Positions 53,790 through 63,687 of a stretch of DNA of 64,000 bases are shown here, in pieces. Every line of letters starts with the position of its first letter. Positions within the stretch are counted from its first letter, which is position 1. The notes under the pieces were generated by a model that saw only the letters and a list, made by a program, of their open reading frames with translations, made no database searches and was not told the DNA's origin. Both the position numbers and the translations under genes were made by a program. The DNA comes from Streptococcus oralis (GTDB lineage Bacteria > Bacillota > Bacilli > Lactobacillales > Streptococcaceae): positions 1,074,001 to 1,138,000 of the forward strand of contig NZ_CP066059.1 in the NCBI RefSeq assembly GCF_016127915.1, given 5' to 3'.

Positions 53790-54576
53790 TATGATTTTAG
53801 GGCGTTATATACCGGGGGATTCCATCATTCATCGCTTGGATCCACGTAGTAAATTGCTTGCTATGATCTTGCTGATTTTGATTGTATTTTGGGCCAATAA
53901 TCCTCTCACCAATCTCATTCTGTTTGTAGCGACAGGTATATTTATCGCTTTGTCAGGCGTTTCCCTCTCATTTTTCATTCAGGGATTAAAGTCCATGTTC
54001 TTCCTGATTGCTTTTACGACTCTATTTCAACTTTTTTTCATTTCAAGTGGAAATGTCTTATTTGAGTTTTCTTTTATAAGAATAACGGATTATGCTTTGC
54101 AACAAGCAGGAATTATTTTCTGTCGTTTTGTGTTGATTATTTTCTTTTCAACTTTGCTAACCTTAACGACCATGCCTTTGAGTCTGGCAGCTGCAGTTGA
54201 AGCTCTTTTAGCACCGCTGAAACGCGTGAAAGTTCCCGTTCATGAAATTGGTCTGATGTTATCAATGAGTTTGCGTTTTGTTCCAACATTGATGGATGAC
54301 ACAACGCGAATTATGAATGCTCAAAAAGCCCGTGGAGTTGACTTTGGCGAAGGTAGCATCGTTCAAAAAGTAAAAGCTATGATTCCGATTTTAATTCCTC
54401 TTTTTGCGACGAGCTTAAAGCGTGCAGATTCATTGGCAATAGCCATGGAAGCACGTGGTTATCAGGGAGGAAAGGGTAGAAGTCAGTATAGACAGTTGAG
54501 ATGGAGTCAAAAGGATACACTGGCAATTCTTGTGATTTTGGTACTGGGATGTTTCTTATTTTTCTTAAAATCTTAG
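53782..54576 (+). CDS. ecfT: ECF transporter transmembrane subunit EcfT
   Basis: A 264-residue membrane protein with about five helices and two coupling helices ending in Ala-Arg-Gly motifs (QKARG and MEARG), which contact the ATPases. Completes the shared energizing module with EcfA1 and EcfA2. Confidence 0.93.
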   Translation: MDSMILGRYIPGDSIIHRLDPRSKLLAMILLILIVFWANNPLTNLILFVATGIFIALSGVSLSFFIQGLKSMFFLIAFTTLFQLFFISSGNVLFEFSFIRITDYALQQAGIIFCRFVLIIFFSTLLTLTTMPLSLAAAVEALLAPLKRVKVPVHEIGLMLSMSLRFVPTLMDDTTRIMNAQKARGVDFGEGSIVQKVKAMIPILIPLFATSLKRADSLAIAMEARGYQGGKGRSQYRQLRWSQKDTLAILVILVLGCFLFFLKS

Positions 54577-54636
54577 CAGGTTTGTAGGATTGATAAGAAG
54601 CTCACAGTAGCAGGTTTTTAGTATAAAGGTAGGAAT

Positions 54637-55452
54637 ATGAACCGTTTTAAAAAATCAAAATATATAATCATCGTTTTTGTCACAGTTCTGGCAGTTTCTG
54701 TTCTATTAGTGACAACCTATTCAAGCGCTATTGTGACGAAACTAGGAGATGGGATTTCCTTAGTAGATAGAATTGTTCAAAAACCCTTTCAGTGGTTTGA
54801 TACTTTCAAATCGGATTTGGGGCATTTGACGCAGACCTACAATGAAAACGAAAGTCTAAAGAAACAGCTCTATCAACTAGAGGTGGAGTCTAATCAATCA
54901 GAAAGTTTAAAAAATGAAAATGAACAATTACGTCAGTTGCTGGATATGAAGTCAAAATTGCAGGCTACAAAAACCATTGCAGCAGATGTGATTATGCGAG
55001 CTCCAGTATCTTGGAAACAAGAGTTAACAATTGATGCGGGAAGTTCAAAAGGAGCTTCTGAAAATATGTTGGCCATTGCAAACGGGGGTTTGATTGGTAG
55101 TGTTTCAAAGGTGGAGGATCATTCAACAACGATTAACCTATTGACAAACACCGAAAATTCAGACAAAATTTCCGTTAAAATCCTGCATGGTTCTACTGAA
55201 ATTTACGGAATAATTGTTGGTTATGACAAGGAGTCAGAACTGCTTAAAATTAGCCAATTAAATAGTAACAGTGACATTAGCGCAGGAGACAAGGTGACTA
55301 CAGGGGGGCTCGGAAACTTTAATGTTAAGGATATTCCTGTTGGAGAGGTTGTTGCTACAACACACAGCAGTGATTATCTAACAAAGGAAGTAACAGTAAA
55401 GTTAAGTGCTGACACCAAAAATCTTCATGTGGTTGAGTTAGTGGGGAATTAG
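54637..55452 (+). CDS. mreC: Cell-shape protein MreC
   Basis: A 271-residue bitopic protein. N-terminal membrane helix (about 9-32), coiled coil (about 65-112) and a beta-rich extracellular domain. In cocci MreC/MreD direct peripheral peptidoglycan synthesis without MreB, which is absent. AGGTAGG lies before the start. mreD begins two bases after its stop. Confidence 0.93.
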   Translation: MNRFKKSKYIIIVFVTVLAVSVLLVTTYSSAIVTKLGDGISLVDRIVQKPFQWFDTFKSDLGHLTQTYNENESLKKQLYQLEVESNQSESLKNENEQLRQLLDMKSKLQATKTIAADVIMRAPVSWKQELTIDAGSSKGASENMLAIANGGLIGSVSKVEDHSTTINLLTNTENSDKISVKILHGSTEIYGIIVGYDKESELLKISQLNSNSDISAGDKVTTGGLGNFNVKDIPVGEVVATTHSSDYLTKEVTVKLSADTKNLHVVELVGN

Positions 55453-55454
55453 CA

Positions 55455-55949
55455 ATGAGACTGTTAAAACAAATTGGTATTTTCTTTTTACTCCCTTTTG
55501 TTGTATTAATTGATGCACATATTGGACAATTAGCGGGATCCTTCTTCCCTCACTTTCATTTAGTAAGTCATTTTCTGTTTTTATTTCTCTTGTTTGAGAC
55601 AATTGAGGTTTCAGAATATCTCTATCTAGCTTATTGCGGTATAGTGGGTTTAGTGTACGATATCTATTTTTTCCACTTGATAGGAATTGCAACACTTCTA
55701 TTTATCTTGATAGGAGCTTCGCTCCATAAATTTAATAGTGTAATTTTGCTAAACCGTTGGACAAGAATGTTAACAATAGTTGTGATGAGTTTCCTATTTG
55801 ATATGGGGAGTTATCTCCTTGCCCTTGCTATGGGATTGACAGTAGAATCGATGCCAGTTTTTATTGTCTACAGCCTTGTCCCATCAATGATTTTAAACTT
55901 TTTATGGATGCTTATTTTCCAATATATTTTTGAAAAATGTTATCTATAA
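55455..55949 (+). CDS. mreD: Cell-shape protein MreD
   Basis: A 164-residue integral membrane protein with five or six hydrophobic segments and a basic N-terminus. Identity rests on size, hydrophobicity and its position directly after mreC. Confidence 0.88.
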   Translation: MRLLKQIGIFFLLPFVVLIDAHIGQLAGSFFPHFHLVSHFLFLFLLFETIEVSEYLYLAYCGIVGLVYDIYFFHLIGIATLLFILIGASLHKFNSVILLNRWTRMLTIVVMSFLFDMGSYLLALAMGLTVESMPVFIVYSLVPSMILNFLWMLIFQYIFEKCYL

Positions 55950-55963
55950 GAAAGAAATAAAAA

Positions 55964-56007
55964 TGTAACAAAGGCGTAATATTTATTATGTCTTTTTTTG
56001 GTATACT
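55964..56007 (+). promoter_or_regulatory. WalR (VicR)-like site and promoter of pcsB
   Basis: TGTAAC-AAAGG-CGTAAT (55964-55980) fits the TGTNAN-N5-TGTNAN WalR repeat with one mismatch in the second half. An extended -10, TGGTATACT, follows (hexamer 56002-56007). pcsB is the classic WalRK target in pneumococci. Confidence 0.65.
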
Positions 56008-56042
56008 AGTAATGTCTTAAATAGAAGGAGTATCTACACAAT

Positions 56043-57251
56043 ATGAAGAAAAAAATCTTAGCGTCACTTTTATTAAGTACAGTATTAGTGTCTCAAGCGG
56101 CAGTATTGACAACTGTCCACGCTGAAACAACTGATGAAAAGATTGCTGCTCAAGATAGTAAGATTAGTAATTTGACATCTCAACAAAAAGAAGCTCAAAA
56201 ACAAGTAGATGAAATCCAAACGCAAGTTACAGCTATCCAAACTCAACAAACGAACTTGGAAGCTGAGAATGAAACTCTACAAGCTGAATCTAAAAAACTT
56301 GAAGGAGAAATTACAGAGCTCTCTAAGAACATTGTTGCTCGTAATGAATCTTTGGAAAAACAAGCACGTAGCGCACAAACTAACGGTGCAGCAACTAGCT
56401 ACATCAATACAATTGTAAACTCAAAATCAATTACGGAAGCTATTTCACGTGTTGCAGCCATGAGCGAGATCGTATCAGCTAACAACAAAATGTTGGAACA
56501 ACAGAAAGCTGATAAGAAATCTATCGCTGAAAAACAGGTTGCAAATAATGAAGCAATCAACACTGTAATTGCGAACCAACAAACGCTTGCTGACGATGCA
56601 CAAGCATTGACGACAAAACAAGCAGAGTTGAAAGTTGCTGAGTTAAACCTTGCAGCAGAGAAAGCTACTGCAGAAAGCGACAAAGCTACTTTGTTGGAAC
56701 AAAAAGCAGCAGCAGAGGCAGAAGCAAAAGCAGCAGCTGAAGCAGAAGCGGCTTATAAAGCACGTCAAACAAGCCAACAACAATCAGTTGTTGCTTCTGG
56801 AAATACAACACTTTCAGATCAAGTGCAAGCAACTTCAAGCTCTTCATCAGATGATGATTCAAGCTACACTCCGGCACCTGCACCAACTCCAACAAGACAG
56901 CGTCCAACATACAGTACAAATGCTTCAAGTTATCCAACTGGAGAATGTACTTGGGGAGCTAAAACATTAGCACCTTGGGCTGGAGATTACTGGGGTAACG
57001 GAGCGCAGTGGGCTACAAGTGCAGCAGCTGCAGGATTCCGTACTGGATCAACTCCACAAGTTGGTGCGATTGCATGTTGGAATGACGGTGGATATGGACA
57101 CGTAGCGGTTGTTACAGCGGTTTCATCATCAACTAGCATTCAAGTATCAGAATCAAACTATGGTGGAGATCGTACAATCGGTAACAAGCGTGGATGGTTC
57201 AACCCAACTACAACTTCTGAAGGTTACGTAACATATATCTATCCAAACTAA
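56043..57251 (+). CDS. pcsB: Peptidoglycan hydrolase PcsB
   Basis: A 402-residue secreted hydrolase needed for daughter-cell separation. The signal peptide [10 protein letters not shown]...VHA is cleaved near residue 27, followed by a long coiled coil (about 33-235) that contacts FtsEX, an Ala-rich and Ser/Pro-rich linker, and a C-terminal CHAP amidase domain with the catalytic Cys in PTGECTWG and His in GYGHVAVV. Slightly longer than the 392-residue pneumococcal form, mostly in the linker and coil. It lies after mreCD and has its own promoter and terminator. Confidence 0.95.
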   Translation: MKKKILASLLLSTVLVSQAAVLTTVHAETTDEKIAAQDSKISNLTSQQKEAQKQVDEIQTQVTAIQTQQTNLEAENETLQAESKKLEGEITELSKNIVARNESLEKQARSAQTNGAATSYINTIVNSKSITEAISRVAAMSEIVSANNKMLEQQKADKKSIAEKQVANNEAINTVIANQQTLADDAQALTTKQAELKVAELNLAAEKATAESDKATLLEQKAAAEAEAKAAAEAEAAYKARQTSQQQSVVASGNTTLSDQVQATSSSSSDDDSSYTPAPAPTPTRQRPTYSTNASSYPTGECTWGAKTLAPWAGDYWGNGAQWATSAAAAGFRTGSTPQVGAIACWNDGGYGHVAVVTAVSSSTSIQVSESNYGGDRTIGNKRGWFNPTTTSEGYVTYIYPN

Positions 57252-57263
57252 TGAATGAAACGA

Positions 57264-57298
57264 AGAGGCTCGATTCGAGTCTCTTTTATTATTTTTTA
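57264..57298 (+). terminator. Terminator after pcsB
   Basis: GAGGCTCG / CGAGTCTC hairpin followed by TTTTATTATTTTTT. Confidence 0.88.
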
Positions 57299-57330
57299 TC
57301 GAAAGCAAGGCCGAAATCTATCAAAACTAC

Positions 57331-57359
57331 TTGAAAATATGGCTAAAATGTGATAAAAT
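57331..57359 (+). promoter_or_regulatory. Promoter of rpsB-tsf
   Basis: TTGAAA (57331-57336), 17-base spacer, TAAAAT (57354-57359), about 116 bases before rpsB, leaving a long leader. Confidence 0.75.
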
Positions 57360-57414
57360 GAAACTTGTCGTGTAAACGATAATACTCATTCTTGATGAAT
57401 TGTGAAACTGTTGC

Positions 57415-57445
57415 CCTCGGGTCGTTTTGCAAGTTGAAGTCGAGG
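57415..57445 (+). other. Leader hairpin upstream of rpsB
   Basis: CCTCG (57415-57419) can pair with CGAGG (57441-57445) around a central loop in the rpsB leader, 30 bases before the start codon. It may be part of an S2 autoregulatory leader, but I cannot match it to a known family with certainty. Confidence 0.4.
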
Positions 57446-57475
57446 AGAGGAAAAAAACAAAAAGGAGAAATACTC

Positions 57476-58255
57476 ATGGCAGTAATTTCAATGAAACAAC
57501 TTCTTGAGGCTGGTGTACACTTTGGTCACCAAACTCGTCGCTGGAACCCTAAGATGGCTAAGTACATCTTCACTGAGCGTAACGGAATCCACGTTATCGA
57601 CTTGCAACAAACTGTAAAATACGCTGACCAAGCATACGACTTTATGCGTGATGCAGCAGCTAACGATGCAGTTGTATTGTTTGTTGGTACTAAAAAACAA
57701 GCTGCTGACGCTGTTAAAGAAGAAGCAGAACGTTCAGGTCAATACTACATCAACCACCGTTGGTTGGGTGGAACTCTTACTAACTGGGGAACTATCCAAA
57801 AACGTATTGCTCGTTTGAAAGAAATCAAACGTATGGAAGAAGAAGGAATCTTCGACGTTCTTCCTAAGAAAGAAGTTGCACTTCTTAACAAACAACGTGC
57901 ACGTCTTGAAAAATTCTTGGGTGGTATCGAAGACATGCCTCGTATCCCTGATGTAATGTACGTAGTTGACCCACATAAAGAACAAATCGCTGTTAAAGAA
58001 GCTAAAAAATTGGGTATCCCAGTTGTAGCGATGGTTGACACAAACACTGATCCAGACGATATCGATGTAATCATCCCAGCTAACGATGACGCTATCCGCG
58101 CTGTTAAATTGATCACAGCTAAATTGGCTGACGCTATCATCGAAGGACGTCAAGGTGAGGACGCAACAGCAGTTGAAGCTGAATTTGCAGCTTCAGAAGC
58201 TCAAGCTGACTCAATCGAAGAAATCGTTGAAGTTGTAGAAGGCGACAACGCTTAA
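57476..58255 (+). CDS. rpsB: 30S ribosomal protein S2
   Basis: A 259-residue S2 protein starting [20 protein letters not shown], with the conserved [12 protein letters not shown] and TNWGTI blocks. ATG at 57476 is chosen because AAAGGAG lies ten bases upstream; the frame's earlier ATG (57392) lies in the leader. Codon usage is highly biased, as expected. tsf follows after an attenuator-like hairpin. Confidence 0.97.
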   Translation: MAVISMKQLLEAGVHFGHQTRRWNPKMAKYIFTERNGIHVIDLQQTVKYADQAYDFMRDAAANDAVVLFVGTKKQAADAVKEEAERSGQYYINHRWLGGTLTNWGTIQKRIARLKEIKRMEEEGIFDVLPKKEVALLNKQRARLEKFLGGIEDMPRIPDVMYVVDPHKEQIAVKEAKKLGIPVVAMVDTNTDPDDIDVIIPANDDAIRAVKLITAKLADAIIEGRQGEDATAVEAEFAASEAQADSIEEIVEVVEGDNA

Positions 58256-58277
58256 TTCATATAAATAGTAATTACCT

Positions 58278-58311
58278 AGGAGGGCGGGGCCTAGCCCAGC
58301 TCTCCTATTTT
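58278..58311 (+). terminator. Attenuator-like hairpin between rpsB and tsf
   Basis: TAGGAG (58278-58283) pairs with CTCCTA (58302-58307), with inner GGGC/GCCC-type pairing, followed by TTTTT. It would reduce, not stop, transcription into tsf, setting S2:EF-Ts ratio. Confidence 0.65.
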
Positions 58312-58333
58312 TAAAAAATATAGGAGAATCAAA

Positions 58334-59374
58334 ATGGCAGAAATTACAGCTAAACTTGTAAAAGAGTTGCGTGAAAAATCTGGTGCCGGTGTTATGGACG
58401 CTAAAAAAGCGCTTGTAGAAACAGATGGTGATATCGAAAAAGCGATCGAATTGCTTCGCGAAAAAGGTATGGCGAAGGCAGCTAAGAAAGCTGACCGTGT
58501 TGCTGCAGAAGGTTTGACTGGTGTATTTGTTAACGGTAACGTTGCAGCAGTAGTTGAAGTAAATGCTGAAACTGACTTCGTTGCGAAAAACGCTCAATTC
58601 GTTGACTTGGTAAACGCAACAGCTAAAGTAATTGCTGAAGGAAAACCAGCGAACAACGAAGAGGCTCTTGCTTTGACAATGCCTTCAGGTGAAACTCTTG
58701 AAGCTGCATATGTATCTGCAACAGCTACAATCGGTGAAAAAATCTCATTCCGTCGTTTTGCTTTGCTTGAAAAAACAGATGCACAACACTTCGGAGCATA
58801 CCAACACAATGGTGGACGTATCGGTGTTATCTCAGTTATCGAAGGTGGAGACGAAGCGCTTGCTAAACAAATCTCAATGCACATTGCTGCGATGAAACCA
58901 ACAGTTCTTTCTTACAAAGAATTGGATGAGCAATTCGTTAAAGATGAGTTGGCACAATTGAACCACGTAATCGACCAAGATAACGAAAGCCGTGCAATGG
59001 TTGGTAAACCAGCTCTTCCACACTTGAAGTATGGATCAAAAGCACAATTGTCTGATGAAGTGATTGCTCAAGCTGAAGCTGACATCAAAGCTGAGTTGGC
59101 TGCAGAAGGCAAACCAGAAAAAATCTGGGACAAAATCATCCCAGGTAAAATGGACCGCTTCATGCTTGACAACACTAAAGTTGACCAAGCATACACACTT
59201 CTTGCACAAGTATACATCATGGATGACAGCAAGACAGTTGAAGCTTACCTTGAATCAGTAAATGCTTCAGTAGTTGAGTTCGCTCGCTTTGAAGTTGGTG
59301 AAGGTATCGAGAAAGCTGCAAACGACTTTGAAGCAGAAGTTGCAGCTACAATGGCAGCAGCCTTGAATAACTAA
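58334..59374 (+). CDS. tsf: Elongation factor Ts
   Basis: A 346-residue guanine nucleotide exchange factor for EF-Tu. The N-terminal [21 protein letters not shown] and the TDFVAKN motif (residues about 82-88) are diagnostic. Streptococcal EF-Ts is longer than the E. coli form, as here. AGGAG precedes the ATG. Confidence 0.97.
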   Translation: MAEITAKLVKELREKSGAGVMDAKKALVETDGDIEKAIELLREKGMAKAAKKADRVAAEGLTGVFVNGNVAAVVEVNAETDFVAKNAQFVDLVNATAKVIAEGKPANNEEALALTMPSGETLEAAYVSATATIGEKISFRRFALLEKTDAQHFGAYQHNGGRIGVISVIEGGDEALAKQISMHIAAMKPTVLSYKELDEQFVKDELAQLNHVIDQDNESRAMVGKPALPHLKYGSKAQLSDEVIAQAEADIKAELAAEGKPEKIWDKIIPGKMDRFMLDNTKVDQAYTLLAQVYIMDDSKTVEAYLESVNASVVEFARFEVGEGIEKAANDFEAEVAATMAAALNN

Positions 59375-59377
59375 TAG

Positions 59378-59405
59378 AAAAGGAAGCAATTTGCTTCCTT
59401 TTTCT
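59378..59405 (+). terminator. Terminator after tsf
   Basis: AAAGGAAGCAA / TTGCTTCCTTT hairpin followed by TTC. Strong GC-containing stem directly after the tsf stop. Confidence 0.88.
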
Positions 59406-59437
59406 TTTGGTCTAGAGAGTAGGCTCTGTATGAGTAA

Positions 59438-59461
59438 ACAAAAAGCCCTTTAATAAGGGCT
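59438..59461 (-). terminator. Terminator after the cysteine synthase gene
   Basis: AGCCCTT / AAGGGCT hairpin followed on the minus strand by TTTTTG, between convergent tsf and cysK. Confidence 0.8.
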
Positions 59462-59477
59462 AAGTGTATTTAGGAGG

Positions 59478-60404
59478 CTACACTTCAAATTCATAGAGTG
59501 CTGTAGACAAATAACGTTCGCCGTTATCTGGTGCTAAAGCAAGGACTTTCTTACCTGTACCTAATTTCTTGGCAACCTCAATTGCCCCGTAAATCGCTGC
59601 AGCTGAAGAAATCCCAACAAGGAATCCTTCTTTTCCACCAATTTCACGGCCAAGCGCTAGAGCATCATCTGACGTTACGCGGACGATACCATCATAGGCT
59701 TTTGTATCAAGTGTTTCAGGAATAAATCCAGCTGAGATGCCTTGAATTTTGTGAGGTCCTGGTTTTTCACCAGACAAGATAGCTGACTCGTCTGCCTCAA
59801 CTGCATAAACTTGAATGTTTGAATTTGCTGCTTTAAGAGCGTGAGAAACACCTGAGATCGTTCCACCGGTGCCAACACCACCTACAAAAGCATCTAGTCC
59901 ATCAGAACCGAAAGCAGCCAGTATTTCAGCTCCTGTTGTTCTTTCGTGCACTTCTGGATTAGCTGGATTATTAAATTGGAGTGGAAGGAAGCCGTCACGT
60001 TCAGCAGCGATTTCTTGAGCTTTGGCAATGGCCCCTTTCATTCCTTCGCTACCAGGAGTGAGGACAAGTTCAGCACCATAGGCTTGTATAATCTTACGTC
60101 GTTCCACGCTCATTGTTTCAGGCATGACGATAACAACTTTATATCCTTTAGCGGCACCAACCCATGAAAGACCGATACCAGTGTTTCCACTTGTTGCTTC
60201 AACAATGGTAGCACCCGGTTTTAGAATACCATCTTGTTCCGCTTTTTCAATCATGCTAAGGGCAATGCGGTCTTTTACTGACGATCCAGGGTTAAAAGCT
60301 TCTAGTTTAACATAGACGTCTGCAGCACCCTCTGGAACAATGTTGTTGAGTTTAACAATCGGTGTTCGTCCAATAAGTTCAGTGATATTGTTATAAATAG
60401 CCAT
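59478..60404 (-). CDS. cysK: Cysteine synthase (O-acetylserine sulfhydrylase)
   Basis: A 308-residue fold-type II PLP enzyme making Cys from O-acetylserine and sulfide. PLP Lys44 lies in SSVKDRIA, the substrate loop TSGNTG at about 70, the phosphate cup [10 protein letters not shown] and Ser in GISSAA. Whether this is CysK or CysM specificity is not decided by sequence; pneumococcal homologues carry the cysM name. Single gene with its own terminator. Confidence 0.9.
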   Translation of the reverse strand: MAIYNNITELIGRTPIVKLNNIVPEGAADVYVKLEAFNPGSSVKDRIALSMIEKAEQDGILKPGATIVEATSGNTGIGLSWVGAAKGYKVVIVMPETMSVERRKIIQAYGAELVLTPGSEGMKGAIAKAQEIAAERDGFLPLQFNNPANPEVHERTTGAEILAAFGSDGLDAFVGGVGTGGTISGVSHALKAANSNIQVYAVEADESAILSGEKPGPHKIQGISAGFIPETLDTKAYDGIVRVTSDDALALGREIGGKEGFLVGISSAAAIYGAIEVAKKLGTGKKVLALAPDNGERYLSTALYEFEV

Positions 60405-60467
60405 AGATATACCTCTTTGTATAAGATGATACTAGTATAACGCGCTCAAGGCTATTTGTAAAATATA

Positions 60468-60497
60468 GAAATCCTATCAAAGTGATAGGATTTTTTT
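60468..60497 (-). terminator. Terminator after the PH-domain gene
   Basis: AAATCCTATC / GATAGGATTT inverted repeat with a short loop, followed by T residues on the minus strand. Confidence 0.8.
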
Positions 60498-60500
60498 ATA

Positions 60501-60944
60501 TCAAAGATCTAAGCCATTAATTTTTAATCGATTGTGATAAGCCAATTCTAATAAATAGGTGTAAAGCGGAAGGATATCCGTTTTTTTAGGGAATTCAAAT
60601 TTGTGGAAACTAAGATGTTCATTATGAGCTTTTAGAAAGATATTTTCTAAATAAGTGATCGTAATCTCACTATCATCTATACCTGCTCCAGCAGTTTCCA
60701 TTTCAACGTTAACAATGTTCATCAAAAAGAGTGACTTAACAGACACCTTGCGACCAGTGGCACCTTGCTTATCTGTAAAAATAATACGGATATTTGTAAA
60801 GATGATTGAATCTCGAATAAGTTTATACCCGCTTTGAATTTCTTCATTCTCTAGTAGATATTGTCCATATTCTTTAATAAGAGTCTCTTTGTTTTCCTCA
60901 CTAAAATTTCCAGCAAGTCCTTGAATAAATTTCCCAAAAGCCAT
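60501..60944 (-). CDS. Bacterial PH-like domain protein
   Basis: A 147-residue soluble protein with a bacterial pleckstrin-homology-like fold: GYKLIRDSIIFTNIRIIFTDKQGATGRKVSVKSL is the core strand pattern. No signal or membrane segment. Function is unknown. It lies between yigZ and cysK on the minus strand, 15 bases from yigZ, so the two may be co-transcribed. Confidence 0.75.
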   Translation of the reverse strand: MAFGKFIQGLAGNFSEENKETLIKEYGQYLLENEEIQSGYKLIRDSIIFTNIRIIFTDKQGATGRKVSVKSLFLMNIVNVEMETAGAGIDDSEITITYLENIFLKAHNEHLSFHKFEFPKKTDILPLYTYLLELAYHNRLKINGLDL

Positions 60945-60958
60945 AATTTCTCCTTCGT

Positions 60959-61594
60959 TTACACTAGGTTTACAGGAACTTCAACTTCTCGTAAACCTTG
61001 GTCTGTTAAAGTAACCTTTCCATTAAAAAATTCCACAAGAGCAGCCTTGATATTTTCTTTCTCTTCCTTATCAACATAAATCATTGTATCAACTTGATCT
61101 GTAAAGTTTGTATCCAGCTCCATGAGATGATGTTCTTTAAGAAAGTTACTGTACTCTTGGTATTGAGCATAAGACATTTGAATGGCTATGCCAGCCTGCT
61201 CTTTGATTTCAATAATGCCAATTTCTTTAACAGCCAAGGCCACACTACCTGCATAAGCACGGATCAAACCACCAACTCCTAGCTTAATTCCCCCAAAGTA
61301 GCGTGTCACTACCACACAGAGATTGGTAAGATTATGATTTTCTAAGACTCCAAGCATAGGGACTCCAGCAGTACCACTAGGCTCCCCATCATCACTCGTA
61401 CGTTTGATTTCACTACGTTCCCCAATAATAAAAGCAGAGCAGTTATGGGTGGCTTTGTAGTGTTCTTTTTTGATGGTAGTGATAAAGTCACGGGCCTCGT
61501 CTTCACTATAAACACGCTTGACATGGCAGATAAAGCGGGATTTTTTAATTTCTTCTTGGACCTGCCCGTCCTCTTTAATTGTTCTAAATTCCAT
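60959..61594 (-). CDS. yigZ: YigZ family (IMPACT-type) protein
   Basis: A 211-residue protein of the IMPACT/YigZ family: KKSRFICHVKRVYSE, HNCSAFIIGERSE, and SDDGEPSGTAGVPMLGVLE with the conserved GEPSGTAG. The C-terminal DUF1949 part is present. The bacterial role is not established. It is divergent from comFA, which shares its 56-bp upstream region. Confidence 0.87.
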   Translation of the reverse strand: MEFRTIKEDGQVQEEIKKSRFICHVKRVYSEDEARDFITTIKKEHYKATHNCSAFIIGERSEIKRTSDDGEPSGTAGVPMLGVLENHNLTNLCVVVTRYFGGIKLGVGGLIRAYAGSVALAVKEIGIIEIKEQAGIAIQMSYAQYQEYSNFLKEHHLMELDTNFTDQVDTMIYVDKEEKENIKAALVEFFNGKVTLTDQGLREVEVPVNLV

Positions 61595-61635
61595 GATTTA
61601 ATTGTACTAAAAAAATACCTAAAGTGCTAGGTTTT

Positions 61636-61643
61636 TACGAATA
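61636..61643 (+). promoter_or_regulatory. ComX cin-box of comFA-comFC
   Basis: TACGAATA, an exact cin-box, lies seven bases before the comFA start codon, preceded by a TTTTT stretch. It replaces a normal -10 and makes the operon a late competence gene set. Confidence 0.92.
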
Positions 61644-61650
61644 TTAAAGT

Positions 61651-62949
61651 ATGAAAGTAAATCCAAATTACCTCGGTCGCTTGTTTACTGAGAAAGAATT
61701 AACTGAAGAAGAACGACAGGTAGCAGTGAAACTGCCAGCAATGAGAAAAGAGAAGGGGAAACTGTTTTGTCAACGTTGTAACAGTCCGATTCAAGAAGAA
61801 TGGTATTTGCCTATTGGCGCTTACTATTGCAGGGAGTGTTTGCTGATGAAGCGAGTCAGGAGTGATCAAGCTTTATACTATTTTCCACAGGAAGATTTTC
61901 CCAAGCAAGATGTTCTTAAATGGCGTAGTCAGTTAACCCCTTCTCAGGGAAAGGTATCAGAGGGGCTGATTCGAGCAGTTGAAAAGAAGGAACCGACTTT
62001 AGTTCATGCTGTGACAGGTGCTGGAAAGACAGAGATGATTTATCAAGTTGTATCCAAAGTGATTGATGATGGTGGAGCAGTTTGTTTGGCAAGTCCTCGA
62101 ATTGATGTGTGTTTGGAACTGTATAAGCGACTGCAGAATGACTTTGCTTGCGATATAGCGCTACTCCATGGCGAATCAGAGCCCTATTTTCGAACTCCCT
62201 TAGTAATTGCAACAACTCATCAGTTATTAAAATTTTATCATGCTTTTGATTTGTTGATAGTGGATGAGGTAGATGCCTTTCCTTATGTTGACAACACTAT
62301 GCTTTACTATGCTGTAAAGAATAGTGTAAAGGAGGATGGATTGAGGATATTCCTTACGGCAACTTCTACAGATGAGTTAGATAGGAAGGTTCGCACAGGG
62401 GAATTAAAAAGATTAAGCTTGCCGAGACGGTTTCATGGAAATCCTTTGATTATTCCTAAACCAGTCTGGTTATCGGATTTTAATCGCTGTTTAGAGAAAA
62501 ATCAATTGTCAACCAAGTTAAAGACTTATATTGAGAAACAGAGAAGAACAGGTTATCCCTTACTGATTTTTGCATCAGAGATTAAGAAAGGCGAAAAACT
62601 AAAAGAAATCTTGCAGGAGCAGTACCCGAATGAGAATATCGGCTTTGTGTCTTCTGTGACAGAAGACCGATTAGAGCAGGTGCAAGCTTTTCGAGATGGA
62701 GAACTAACAATACTGATCAGTACGACAATCTTGGAACGTGGGGTTACCTTCCCTTGTGTGGATGTTTTCGTAGTAGAAGCTAATCATCGTCTCTTTACCA
62801 AGTCTAGCTTGATTCAGATTGGAGGACGTGTTGGGCGTAGTATGGACAGACCAACTGGTGAGTTGCTCTTTTTTCATGATGGATTAAATGCTTCCATAAA
62901 GAAGGCAATCAAGGAAATCAAGCAGACGAACAAGGAGGCGGGATTATGA
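61651..62949 (+). CDS. comFA: Competence DNA-uptake helicase ComFA
   Basis: A 432-residue superfamily 2 helicase-like ATPase that drives single-stranded DNA uptake. An N-terminal four-cysteine zinc site (C40-x2-C43 and C60-x2-C63) precedes Walker A AVTGAGKTEM (about 120), the DEVD box and motif VI QIGGRVGRS. The start gives MKVNPNYLGR, the same as the pneumococcal start I recall. The stop overlaps comFC by four bases. Control is by the cin-box directly upstream, leaving almost no leader. Confidence 0.95.
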   Translation: MKVNPNYLGRLFTEKELTEEERQVAVKLPAMRKEKGKLFCQRCNSPIQEEWYLPIGAYYCRECLLMKRVRSDQALYYFPQEDFPKQDVLKWRSQLTPSQGKVSEGLIRAVEKKEPTLVHAVTGAGKTEMIYQVVSKVIDDGGAVCLASPRIDVCLELYKRLQNDFACDIALLHGESEPYFRTPLVIATTHQLLKFYHAFDLLIVDEVDAFPYVDNTMLYYAVKNSVKEDGLRIFLTATSTDELDRKVRTGELKRLSLPRRFHGNPLIIPKPVWLSDFNRCLEKNQLSTKLKTYIEKQRRTGYPLLIFASEIKKGEKLKEILQEQYPNENIGFVSSVTEDRLEQVQAFRDGELTILISTTILERGVTFPCVDVFVVEANHRLFTKSSLIQIGGRVGRSMDRPTGELLFFHDGLNASIKKAIKEIKQTNKEAGL

Positions 62950-63608
62950 ATTGTTTACTATGTGGCCAGACTACAAAGGGTGAGCTTACTTTTAGTAGTC
63001 TCTTCCTTTTGAAGGATGACTGCAGTTATCTTTGTTCAGATTGTGCTTCTAGTTTTGAGAAGATTGGTGAGAATTATTGCCCAAACTGTATGAAAACAGG
63101 CATGTCAACTAAGTGTCAAGATTGTAAACTTTGGTGTAAAGAAGGAGTTTGGGTTGATCATAAGGCAATCTTTACCTATAATCAAGCTATGAAAGACTTT
63201 TTCAGTCGCTATAAGTTTGATGGCGATTTTTTGCTTAGAAAAGTTTTTGCTCCTGTTCTTGCTGAGGAGCTGAAAAAGTATAAAGGTTATCAATTTGTTG
63301 TAATTCCCCTAAGTCCTGGAAGATTGCTTGAGAGGGGGTTCAACCAAGTCGAGGGTTTGGTTGAGGCAGCAGGCTTTTCTTTTAAAGATATATTAGGAAA
63401 AAGAGAAGAGAGCGCTAGTTCTTCTAAAAGCCGTTTGGAAAGGTTGGCTACTGAAATTCCATTTTTTATTAAAGATGGAATCTCACTTCCTAAGAAGATT
63501 TTGCTGATTGATGACATCTATACAACAGGGGCAACTGTGAATCGTGTGAAACGACTTTTGGAAGAAGCAGGTGCTTTGGAAGTTAAAACTTTTTCCCTTG
63601 TAAGATGA
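62946..63608 (+). CDS. comFC: Competence protein ComFC
   Basis: A 220-residue phosphoribosyltransferase-type protein: N-terminal cysteine pairs (C3-x2-C6, CSDC, CPNC, CQDC) and the PRPP-like loop LLIDDIYTTGAT near residue 187. It binds ComFA and is needed for DNA uptake. Overlaps comFA by ATGA, so expression is coupled. Catalytic activity is not established. Confidence 0.93.
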   Translation: MNCLLCGQTTKGELTFSSLFLLKDDCSYLCSDCASSFEKIGENYCPNCMKTGMSTKCQDCKLWCKEGVWVDHKAIFTYNQAMKDFFSRYKFDGDFLLRKVFAPVLAEELKKYKGYQFVVIPLSPGRLLERGFNQVEGLVEAAGFSFKDILGKREESASSSKSRLERLATEIPFFIKDGISLPKKILLIDDIYTTGATVNRVKRLLEEAGALEVKTFSLVR

Positions 63609-63617
63609 GGAAAAAAT

Positions 63618-63646
63618 TTGCAAAATGAAAATGAAAGCGTTATAAT
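63618..63646 (+). promoter_or_regulatory. Promoter of hpf
   Basis: TTGCAA (63618-63623), 17-base spacer, TATAAT (63641-63646). A cre-like element TGAAAGCGTTATAA (63632-63645) overlaps it and suggests CcpA control. Confidence 0.65.
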
Positions 63647-63687
63647 ATAATTAGAAAAACAAAAATGTTTAGAAAGAAGGTACTTAT

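Noticed and set aside
57734..58153. Minus-strand frames opposite rpsB and tsf (up to 139 codons)
   Set aside because: Strong codon bias on the plus strand creates open complementary frames; none has a start context.
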